This document shows positions 4,610 through 11,192 of a stretch of DNA of 21,106 nt, piece by piece. How positions within the stretch are numbered: the first letter of the stretch is position 1; every line of letters starts with the position of its first letter. The stretch comes from Bacteroidales bacterium UBA1733. GTDB lineage: Bacteria; Bacteroidota; Bacteroidia; Bacteroidales; UBA3663. The notes beneath the pieces are model-generated. The model did no database searches and was not told the origin of the DNA. It saw nothing but the letters and a program-made list of their open reading frames with translations. The stretch spans positions 1-21,106 of the forward strand of contig DCIF01000029.1 of NCBI GenBank assembly GCA_002315795.1. Direction: 5' to 3'. The translations under genes were made by a program, and so were the position numbers.

Positions 4610-7066
4610 TCATCGGATGTTAGCAATGCCAATGATATCGGCAAAGACACCTGCTGCAGTAACGGCTGCACCGGCACCATAACCCTTGATCTCCATAGGA
4701 TACTCCTTGTAACGGGCGGTGGTGAGCAGGATGATGTTGTTTGAACCTTCGAGGTTATAGAATGGGTGGCTAGGACCTACCTTGCGAAGTTCGACGCTGG
4801 CATGGCCGTCATCGAGGGTAGCCACAAAACGGAAGACTTCGTTGTTCTGAGCTGCCTCGGCACGCATCTGCTCAAAGTGGGCATCGAGCTCAGGGATGCG
4901 CTTCCAGAAGTCCTCCACAGGTCCCTCAAAATACTCATCTGGGATGAACAGGTGCTTCTCGACATCCTCCTGACTGAGACGATAGCCGCTCTCACGCGCC
5001 AGAATAGTTATCTTACGGATGACGTCACTGGCATTGAGGTCCTGTCGTGGATCTGGTTCGGCATAACCTGCCTCACGTGCCATGGCAATAGCTTTGCTCA
5101 TGGTGATATCCTTTGAGAGGACGTTGAAGATATAGTTCAATGTGCCCGAAACAACGGCTTCGATCTTGAGAATCTCATCGCCCGAATTGATGAGGTTGTT
5201 GATGGTGTTGATGATAGGCAGACCTGCACCTACGTTGGTCTCGAAGAGATACTTCACACCACGGATACGTGCGGTACGCTTGAGCTGCAGATACTGGTTA
5301 TAGTCACCTGATGCTGCATACTTGTTGGCACAGACCACACTGACGTTGTGCGCCAGAAGATCCTGATAGATGTCGGCAATGGCTGGAGAAGCCGTACAAT
5401 CGACAAACACAGCGTTGAACACGTTCATGCCGATGATGGCTTCGCGCAGGATCTCTGGCGATGAACGGTGGGTAGAGGCCTTGAGCTCGGCTTCCCAGTT
5501 ATCGAGGTCAATGCCCTCACGATTGAAGATACACTGGCGGCTGTTCGAGAGACCTACGATGCGAAGCTGCAGGTTCTTGTGCTGCTGCAGATAAGCCTGC
5601 TGATTGCGGATCTGATAGAGCAGGTTCTTGCCTACGACACCCACACCGGTGAGGAAGACGTTGAGGATTGAAACCTCAGAAAGGAAGAACGAGTCGTGGA
5701 TGACGTTGAGCGCCTTGCGGAGGTGTACCTTCTTGATAACAAACGAGATATTGGTCTCTGAAGCACCCTGAGCACATGCAATGATGTTGATGCCATTGAG
5801 ACCCATGATGCGGAAGAGCTTACCAGCGATGCCGGTGGTAGATTTCATCTTCTCGCCCACAACGGCTACTGTGGCCAGATCATGTTCGGCCGTGATGCTG
5901 CTGAGTTCGCCTGCCTGAATCTCGAAGCGGAACTCCTCCTGCAGCACGCGGATAGCTTCGTCGGCCTCCTCATTCTTTACGCCGATGGTGGTGGTACTCT
6001 CTGATGACGCCTGTGAGACGATGAAGACGGAGATGCCATGATCGGCCAATGCGGTAAAGATACGTTTATTTACGCCAATCACACCCACCATGCCAAGGCC
6101 TGAGATGGTGACCAGACAGGTATCGTTGATCGATGAAATACCCTTGATGATCTTCATGTCCTCATGGCTTGGGTTGGCATGGATCAGCGTACCCTTGGCC
6201 GAAGGATTGAAGGTGTTCTTGATGACGATAGGGATGTTCTTGTGGAAGACCGGGAAGATTGTTGGCGGATAGATGACCTTAGCACCAAAGTTACAGAGCT
6301 CCATGGCCTCGATAAACGAGAGCTCGTTGATGACATATGCCGAATTGATGACGCGTGGGTCGGCCGTCATAAAGCCGTCAACATCGGTCCAGATCTCGAG
6401 CATATCAGCATCAAGAGCCGCTGCTACAATGGCGGCTGTATAATCTGAACCGCCTCTGCCGAGGTTGGTCACTTCACCACTCTGGCCGTCACGACTGATG
6501 AAGCCACCCATCACGACAACGGCTCTTTCGGTATTATTGACCGATAATTTGGCGTTGAGCACCTGCTTGATCAGAGGGTTGGTCTGGTCAAAGTCGCACA
6601 CGTTCTTATCGAAAACCTTCTTGGTCTTGATCACATCACGGCTATCGACAAACTGTGCATTGTCTATAACTTTGGCAATGATGCGGCTTGAGACACGCTC
6701 GCCATAGCTGACTACCGTACAGAGGGTGCGCGAAGAAAGCTCGCGGATCAGGAAGATGCCATCATAGATGTTCTTGAGTTCGTGCAAGGTGTTTGATACG
6801 AATACTTTGATCTCTGAGAGTTTCTCACCATCGAGCAGGCCGCTGATGACATCCATGTGGCGCTGTACGATGAACTCAAACTCCTCACGATAGGCTTCAT
6901 CGCCGGCAGCCGCTTTGTTGGCAGTAGAGATCAGATGGTCTGTGATGCCGCCAAGAGCCGAAACTACCACTATGGTAGGCTCTTTGCGATCTTCTACAAT
7001 CTGCTTGACACTCTTGATACTTGCTATGGAACCAACCGATGTTCCGCCAAACTTTAATACGTGCAT
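4610..7066 (-). CDS. thrA: Bifunctional aspartate kinase/homoserine dehydrogenase I
   Basis: An 818-residue fusion protein catalysing the first and third steps of the aspartate pathway to threonine, methionine and lysine. Domains in order: aspartokinase (about 1-290) with KFGGTSVG (5-12) and GRGGSDYTA (203-211); a tandem ACT regulatory region (about 315-460) with ISGLGMVGVIGV (321-332) and the SQASSESTTTIGV stretch, expected to mediate feedback inhibition; homoserine dehydrogenase (about 465-818) with the NAD(P)-binding GVGVVG (474-479) and the ANKYAAS segment containing the catalytic lysine. The length agrees with E. coli ThrA (about 820). The start at 7066 gives the conserved MHVLKFGGTS beginning. 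No thrB or thrC follows; instead an ABC ATPase begins 3 bases after its stop. A promoter lies 54 bases upstream. Confidence 0.97.
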   Translation of the reverse strand: MHVLKFGGTSVGSIASIKSVKQIVEDRKEPTIVVVSALGGITDHLISTANKAAAGDEAYREEFEFIVQRHMDVISGLLDGEKLSEIKVFVSNTLHELKNIYDGIFLIRELSSRTLCTVVSYGERVSSRIIAKVIDNAQFVDSRDVIKTKKVFDKNVCDFDQTNPLIKQVLNAKLSVNNTERAVVVMGGFISRDGQSGEVTNLGRGGSDYTAAIVAAALDADMLEIWTDVDGFMTADPRVINSAYVINELSFIEAMELCNFGAKVIYPPTIFPVFHKNIPIVIKNTFNPSAKGTLIHANPSHEDMKIIKGISSINDTCLVTISGLGMVGVIGVNKRIFTALADHGISVFIVSQASSESTTTIGVKNEEADEAIRVLQEEFRFEIQAGELSSITAEHDLATVAVVGEKMKSTTGIAGKLFRIMGLNGINIIACAQGASETNISFVIKKVHLRKALNVIHDSFFLSEVSILNVFLTGVGVVGKNLLYQIRNQQAYLQQHKNLQLRIVGLSNSRQCIFNREGIDLDNWEAELKASTHRSSPEILREAIIGMNVFNAVFVDCTASPAIADIYQDLLAHNVSVVCANKYAASGDYNQYLQLKRTARIRGVKYLFETNVGAGLPIINTINNLINSGDEILKIEAVVSGTLNYIFNVLSKDITMSKAIAMAREAGYAEPDPRQDLNASDVIRKITILARESGYRLSQEDVEKHLFIPDEYFEGPVEDFWKRIPELDAHFEQMRAEAAQNNEVFRFVATLDDGHASVELRKVGPSHPFYNLEGSNNIILLTTARYKEYPMEIKGYGAGAAVTAAGVFADIIGIANIR

Positions 7067-7119
7067 ATAGTGATTACAAAATTAATAACCAGTGAAGGTT
7101 TCCTTTAAATAAATTTGCG

Positions 7120-7151
7120 CGAATATACATTTTTTTTATTACATAAAGAAA
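7120..7151 (-). promoter_or_regulatory. thrA promoter (TTTC-N20-TATATTCG)
   Basis: On the minus strand TTTC (7151-7148), 20 bases, then TATATTCG (7127-7120) gives a near-consensus Bacteroidota promoter about 54 bases before the thrA ATG. The 14-mer GCGCGAATATACAT covering its -7 box is repeated exactly at the ppiD-like gene promoter (13361-13374). Confidence 0.65.
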
Positions 7152-7185
7152 AAAATGCCCCGAAAAGCATGAATTTTGCCAATAA

Positions 7186-7218
7186 TTGTGTGAATATCGA
7201 AGTTTTTTCCTATCTTTG
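7186..7218 (+). promoter_or_regulatory. nrdG promoter (-7 TATCTTTG)
   Basis: TATCTTTG at 7211-7218 is a full -7 match, with a weaker -33 box (TTGTG, 7186-7190) about 20 bases before it. Transcription would begin near 7225, which rules out the longer upstream frame start at 7186 and supports the ATG at 7240. It is back-to-back with the thrA promoter. Confidence 0.65.
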
Positions 7219-7239
7219 CGTGACATATTTAGGTCGATA

Positions 7240-7758
7240 ATGAGTACACCGAAGATTCAACTGATGCGCATTGTGGTCGATACGACTGTCGATGGCCCTG
7301 GCTGGCGTAGTAGCGTCTATTGCGCTGGCTGCCGACATGCGTGTCCCGGGTGCCACAATCCCGAGACCTGGAGCTTTAAGGCCGGTCAGGAAGCTACGAT
7401 TCCTTATATTATGGCACAGTTGGCTGAGACAGAGGGTAATATTACATTCAGTGGTGGCGACCCTATGTATCAGGCTGAGGCCTTTACCGAACTGGCTCGC
7501 CGCATCCGTGAAGAGTTGCATCGCACCATCTGGTGCTATACGGGTTTCCGCTATGAAGAGGTGGTGGCCGACCCTGTGATGAGCCGGATGCTCCCTTATC
7601 TGGAAGTACTGGTCGATGGTCCTTTCATTGAGGCTGAGAAGAGTCTGGATCTGCTATTCCGTGGTTCAAAGAATCAACGTCTGGTGGATGTGCAGAAGTC
7701 GCTGAAAGCGGGCAAGGTAGTGGAATTTGACTATTCTCCTTACCCTGTATTCGATTAA
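7240..7758 (+). CDS. nrdG: Anaerobic ribonucleotide reductase activating protein (radical SAM)
   Basis: A 172-residue radical-SAM activase that installs the glycyl radical on the class III ribonucleotide reductase NrdD, needed for dNTP synthesis without oxygen. The [4Fe-4S] motif CX3CX2C is C31-RHA-C35-PG-C38 in GCRHACPGCHNPETW, followed by the SAM-binding glycine motif FSGGDP. Size and motif spacing fit NrdG rather than pyruvate formate-lyase activase. A frame start exists at 7186, but it lies before the promoter -7 box at 7211-7218, so the ATG at 7240 is chosen; this gives the usual short N-terminus (MSTPKIQLMRIVVDTTVDGPG). NrdD, often adjacent, is not in this window: upstream is divergent thrA, downstream is ruvX after a hairpin. 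Confidence 0.93.
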   Translation: MSTPKIQLMRIVVDTTVDGPGWRSSVYCAGCRHACPGCHNPETWSFKAGQEATIPYIMAQLAETEGNITFSGGDPMYQAEAFTELARRIREELHRTIWCYTGFRYEEVVADPVMSRMLPYLEVLVDGPFIEAEKSLDLLFRGSKNQRLVDVQKSLKAGKVVEFDYSPYPVFD

Positions 7759-7773
7759 TCACTTTTTTATGCG

Positions 7774-7798
7774 CTTGTATCCTAACTTTTGATACAAG
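7774..7798 (+). terminator. 8-bp inverted repeat between nrdG and ruvX (terminator or operator)
   Basis: CTTGTATC (7774-7781) and GATACAAG (7791-7798) are perfect reverse complements around a 9-base loop CTAACTTTT. It starts 15 bases after the nrdG stop and is followed by TTGATTTTAT, so it could be a weak terminator for nrdG. It also sits where the -33 region of the ruvX promoter should be, so an operator role is equally possible. Confidence 0.5.
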
Positions 7799-7805
7799 TT
7801 GATTT

Positions 7806-7813
7806 TATCTTTG
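7806..7813 (+). promoter_or_regulatory. ruvX-def-recA promoter (-7 TATCTTTG)
   Basis: TATCTTTG is a full -7 match, 46 bases before the ruvX ATG at 7859. No good TTTG is found 19-21 bases upstream; that position is occupied by the loop and arms of the inverted repeat at 7774-7798. The promoter position also argues against the upstream frame start at 7799. Confidence 0.55.
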
Positions 7814-7858
7814 CACCGTCTGAACGAAAAGACAAGTAATAAAATACAATTGAACAAG

Positions 7859-8308
7859 ATGTCAAGAGTCCTCAGCATAGATTATGGCCGTAAGCGCACA
7901 GGTATTGCCGTTACCGATCCGTTGCAGATCATTGCCAACGCTCTGACTACCGTGCCTACGCATCAGCTTGAGCAGTTCGTCCTCGGTTATCTTGATAAGG
8001 AGCAGGTGGAGCGTGTGGTCGTAGGATTGCCCAAGCAGATGAGCGGTGAGATGAGCGAGTCGTGGAGATACATCGAGCCTTTTCTGAACCGTCTGCATAA
8101 GCTTCGCCCAGAGTTGCCTATAGAACTTGTGGATGAGCGCTTTACGTCGGTCCTGGCACATCAGGTGATCTTAGATAGTGGCGTGGGGAAACAGCGCAGG
8201 CGTGAGGATAAGGGGATGGTAGATGAGATAAGCGCTACGATTATCCTGCAGCAGTGGATGGAGAATCGTACGATGCCCGGGTACAGACCTAAAATGTTTG
8301 AGAAATGA
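7859..8308 (+). CDS. ruvX: YqgF/RuvX family Holliday-junction resolvase-like nuclease
   Basis: A 149-residue RNase H-fold protein. The catalytic pattern is visible: IDYGRKRTGIAV at 7-18 with the first acidic residue Asp8, VVVGLP in the middle, VDERFTS near residue 95 and the C-terminal DEISATIILQ with another active-site aspartate. Members act in 16S rRNA 5'-end maturation and have been proposed as Holliday-junction resolvases; both remain possible. The frame opens at 7799, but that codon precedes the promoter -7 box, and the ATG at 7859 gives the conserved MSRVLSIDYG start. The def gene follows after 51 nt and recA after that, so the three may form one transcript. Confidence 0.92.
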   Translation: MSRVLSIDYGRKRTGIAVTDPLQIIANALTTVPTHQLEQFVLGYLDKEQVERVVVGLPKQMSGEMSESWRYIEPFLNRLHKLRPELPIELVDERFTSVLAHQVILDSGVGKQRRREDKGMVDEISATIILQQWMENRTMPGYRPKMFEK

Positions 8309-8359
8309 CGTCTCACCGATTACTAATGAACGTAAACAACCTAAGAAACAATAACAAAA

Positions 8360-8920
8360 ATGTATAAGATTCTTCCTATTTATTTATATGGTCAGCAGGT
8401 GCTTCGTAAGGAAGCTGAAGAGGTGCCTGCCGATTATCCTGAATTAGAACTGCTTGTCAACAGTATGTTCGCCACGATGGAGAAAGCTAATGGCGTAGGT
8501 CTGGCTGCTCCTCAGGTGGGGTTGGCTCTAAGAATGTTTGTGGTCGATGGTAATGGCCTTGCTGAGGATTATCCTGAGTGCATGGGCGTGCGCCATTGCA
8601 TGATCAATCCGGAGATTGTGGAGGAGGCTGAGACTACTAACTGCAAGGAGGAGGGATGTCTCTCAATTCCTGGCGTCTATGAGTCGGTGAAGCGTCCTGA
8701 CTGGATTGTGATCAACTACCTCGATGAGAAGTTTGAAGAGCATGAGCAGAAGTTTACGGGCTTTGCTGCACGTATGATACTGCATGAGTATGATCATCTG
8801 GATGGTAAGATGTTTGTCGATCATGTAGCTCCACTACGCAAACAGTTTATCAAGAGTAAGCTGCAGAACATCGTCAAGGGAAAGTCTTCACCTGAATACA
8901 AATTCAAGAGTGCAAGATGA
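8360..8920 (+). CDS. def: Peptide deformylase
   Basis: A 186-residue metalloenzyme that removes the N-formyl group from new proteins at the ribosome exit. All three signature motifs are present: GVGLAAPQVG (45-54), EGCLSIPG (98-105, metal ligand Cys100) and HEYDHLDG (142-149, metal ligands His142 and His146 with catalytic Glu143). The length and C-terminal basic tail (IKSKLQNIVKGKSS) fit the type I bacterial enzyme. It lies between ruvX and recA on the same strand; the spacer before it is A-rich with few G and no Shine-Dalgarno. Confidence 0.97.
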   Translation: MYKILPIYLYGQQVLRKEAEEVPADYPELELLVNSMFATMEKANGVGLAAPQVGLALRMFVVDGNGLAEDYPECMGVRHCMINPEIVEEAETTNCKEEGCLSIPGVYESVKRPDWIVINYLDEKFEEHEQKFTGFAARMILHEYDHLDGKMFVDHVAPLRKQFIKSKLQNIVKGKSSPEYKFKSAR

Positions 8921-8935
8921 TTCCGTCCTCGCTAA

Positions 8936-8963
8936 TAACTATTAACTATTAACTATTAACTTA
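8936..8963 (+). repeat. 7-bp tandem repeat (TAACTAT x3 + TAACTTA) in the recA leader
   Basis: Three perfect copies of TAACTAT and a fourth variant TAACTTA lie between def and recA, ending 19 bases before the recA ATG. The sense strand has no G in the array. The unit shares the TAAC start and 7-bp length of the TAACTCC array at 3820-3854. Confidence 0.88.
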
Positions 8964-8982
8964 GAAAAACATTTCTTTTAAT

Positions 8983-10047
8983 ATGGCAAAGAAAATTGAA
9001 ACCCCAGAGAGCGGTGCTCCAATGTCTGATAAGATGAAGGCTTTGAAGTTGGCAATGGAGAAAATCGATAAGAGCTTCGGTAAGGGTAGTATCATGCGCA
9101 TGGGTGACGATATGGTCGATGAGGTAGAAGTCATTCCTACCGGTTCTATCGCACTCAATCAGGCACTTGGTGTAGGTGGCTATCCTAAGGGCCGAATCAT
9201 TGAGATCTATGGTCCTGAGTCTTCTGGTAAGACTACATTGGCCATTCATGCCATTGCAGAGGCACAGAAAGCAGGTGGTATTGCTGCTTTTATCGATGCT
9301 GAACATGCTTTCGACCGCTTTTATGCTGAGAAGCTTGGGGTGGATACAGCCAATCTCCTGATCTCACAGCCAGACAATGGTGAGCAGGCTCTTGAGATTG
9401 CTGAGAACCTGATCCGTTCGGCTGCTATCGACATCATTGTCATCGACTCTGTGGCTGCTTTGACACCAAAGGCCGAGATCGAGGGAGAGATGGGCGATAA
9501 CAAAGTGGGTCTGCAGGCGCGTCTCATGAGTCAGGCATTGCGCAAGCTTACTTCGGTCATCAATCAGACCAAGACTGTATGTATCTTCATTAACCAGTTG
9601 CGCGAGAAGATTGGTGTGATGTTCGGCAACCCTGAGACTACGACAGGTGGTAATGCGTTGAAGTTCTACGCTTCTGTGCGTCTGGATATCCGTCGCGCTT
9701 CTGCTATCAAAGTCGGTGATGAGGTAATCGGCAATCAGACACGTGTCAAGATTGTGAAGAACAAGGTGGCACCTCCATTCCGCAAGGCAGAGTTCGATAT
9801 TATGTTCGGTGAGGGCATCAGCCGCTCTGGTGAGATTGTGGATATGGGTGTCGAACTTGGCATTATCAAGAAGAGCGGTTCGTTCTTCAGCTACAATGGC
9901 ACCAAGATTGCACAGGGTCGTGATGCTACCAAGCAGATGATGATCGATAATCCTGAGTTGGCCGAGGAGATTGAATCTGCTATCGTAGCTAAGCTCAAGG
10001 CCGATCCGAATGCCATTGAGGAGGCAGAGGAGAACCAGGAAGACTAA
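8983..10047 (+). CDS. recA: Recombinase RecA
   Basis: A 354-residue DNA recombinase and strand-exchange ATPase. Visible motifs include Walker A GPESSGKT (77-84), Walker B-like [10 protein letters not shown] (151-160), the DNA-binding L1/L2 region around EIEGEMGD...[18 protein letters not shown], and an acidic C-terminal tail (EEAEENQED) typical of RecA. The N-terminus [17 protein letters not shown] is somewhat extended but normal for the phylum. No LexA-type SOS box or separate consensus promoter was seen in the 62-nt spacer before it, which instead contains a heptad repeat; transcription probably comes from the ruvX promoter. The TAA stop overlaps the stop codon of convergent rlmN. Confidence 0.98.
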   Translation: MAKKIETPESGAPMSDKMKALKLAMEKIDKSFGKGSIMRMGDDMVDEVEVIPTGSIALNQALGVGGYPKGRIIEIYGPESSGKTTLAIHAIAEAQKAGGIAAFIDAEHAFDRFYAEKLGVDTANLLISQPDNGEQALEIAENLIRSAAIDIIVIDSVAALTPKAEIEGEMGDNKVGLQARLMSQALRKLTSVINQTKTVCIFINQLREKIGVMFGNPETTTGGNALKFYASVRLDIRRASAIKVGDEVIGNQTRVKIVKNKVAPPFRKAEFDIMFGEGISRSGEIVDMGVELGIIKKSGSFFSYNGTKIAQGRDATKQMMIDNPELAEEIESAIVAKLKADPNAIEEAEENQED

Positions 10048-11069
10048 ATCTTTCTTTCGGCTTCTTTCTTAGAAGACAACATGCCACAGGCTGCATAGAT
10101 GTCTTCGCCACGTGAGGCGCGAATGGTAGCCGTAAGACCGTGTTCGCAAAGCATGTCACGGAATTTCTCCATCTGCTTTACATCCGAAGTCTGCAATTCC
10201 ACATTAGGGATGGCATGGAAGCGGATGAGGTTGACCTTACAAGGAAGTCCCTTAAGCAGGGAGATCAATGCGTGAGCATGCTTTGCATCGTCATTCAACC
10301 CACGGAAGACGATATATTCGAAGGTGAGGTCGCGCTGGTGTGTCCAGTCGTAAGTGCGTAGCAGTTCGAGTACCGAAGAGATAGGGTAGGCCTTCTGTAC
10401 TGGCATCAGCTTCAGTCGCTCTTCTTCATAAGGAGAGTGTATGGAGATAGCCAGGTTACAGAGGCTCTCGCTGAGGAATTCAGGCAGATGCTGCATTTGT
10501 CCGATGGTGCTCAATGTGACACGCTTCGGACTCCATGCCATACCCCAGGGAGAGGTGATGATCTCAAGTACCTTCTTCACTTCGTCCCAGTTGTCGAGGG
10601 GTTCTCCCATGCCCATAAACACCAGGTTGGTGAGCGTCTGGCTTTCTGGGATGGCAAAGATCTGGTTGAGGATCTGGTGTGCTGTGAGCTGACCGTTGAA
10701 CCCTTGTTTGCCCGTCATACAGAAGTAACACTGCATCTTGCAACCGATCTGGCTGGAGACGCAGAGGGTGGCACGTTCATGGTCAGGAATATAAACCGTC
10801 TCAACGTGCTTCTCTGCAGGGGTAGCAAAGAGATAGCGGATGGTGCCATCCTTTGAGAAGGCAGCATCTGCTGGTTCTTCATATCCCACATAGTATTTCT
10901 CTGCCAGACGTGCGCGATTGTCCTTTGAGAGATTGGTCATCTCATCAATGCTTCTGGCACGTTTTTCATAGAGCCATTGTGCCAGCTGCTTGGCTGTAAA
11001 CTTAGGCATTCCCAGATCAGTGGTGATCTGCTGGAGTTCTGCGAGTGTCTTTCCTAAGAGAGGAAACAT
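10044..11069 (-). CDS. rlmN: Dual-specificity RNA methyltransferase RlmN (23S rRNA A2503 / tRNA A37)
   Basis: A 341-residue radical-SAM methyltransferase that makes 2-methyladenosine at A2503 of 23S rRNA and at A37 of some tRNAs. The cluster motif CX3CX2C is C110-KMQ-C114-YF-C117. C103 seven residues before it and C328 in AACG near the C-terminus match the extra conserved and methyl-carrying cysteines of E. coli RlmN. MGMGEP (152-157) is the family SAM-binding motif, and LAISIHSP and [10 protein letters not shown] are further landmarks. RlmN rather than the antibiotic-resistance relative Cfr is favoured by length and these motifs. The gene converges on recA, their stop codons overlapping within CTAA at 10044-10047. 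A terminator upstream separates it from the ppiD-like gene. Confidence 0.95.
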   Translation of the reverse strand: MFPLLGKTLAELQQITTDLGMPKFTAKQLAQWLYEKRARSIDEMTNLSKDNRARLAEKYYVGYEEPADAAFSKDGTIRYLFATPAEKHVETVYIPDHERATLCVSSQIGCKMQCYFCMTGKQGFNGQLTAHQILNQIFAIPESQTLTNLVFMGMGEPLDNWDEVKKVLEIITSPWGMAWSPKRVTLSTIGQMQHLPEFLSESLCNLAISIHSPYEEERLKLMPVQKAYPISSVLELLRTYDWTHQRDLTFEYIVFRGLNDDAKHAHALISLLKGLPCKVNLIRFHAIPNVELQTSDVKQMEKFRDMLCEHGLTATIRASRGEDIYAACGMLSSKKEAERKI

Positions 11070-11101
11070 AGTTCAAAAATCAATTATCAGATATCAAATA
11101 T

Positions 11102-11130
11102 CAAAAAAGGACGCACCAAAGCACGTCCTT
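11102..11130 (-). terminator. Intrinsic terminator downstream of the ppiD-like gene
   Basis: On the minus strand AAGGACG, a 10-base loop, CGTCCTT and a T-run (plus-strand A-run at 11103-11108) form a good rho-independent terminator 63 bases after the ppiD-like stop. The stem is 11107-11113 with 11124-11130. On the plus strand the same hairpin is followed by ATTTTT, so it may work both ways. It isolates rlmN from the gene upstream. Confidence 0.8.
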
Positions 11131-11192
11131 ATTTTTGTATTCACACCCTTCCCTTGACGGGATGGGTCGGAAGAGGGTTCCGCGTATTCTAA

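Noticed and set aside
7186..7239. Upstream start for nrdG
   Set aside because: It precedes the TATCTTTG box at 7211-7218 and adds 18 residues not seen in NrdG.
7799..7858. Upstream start for ruvX
   Set aside because: It precedes the -7 box at 7806-7813; the ATG at 7859 gives the conserved N-terminus.
11147..11176. Second terminator hairpin (CCCTTCCC ... GGAAGAGGG)
   Set aside because: Pairing is imperfect and no T-run follows; the AAGGACG/CGTCCTT hairpin is the convincing terminator.
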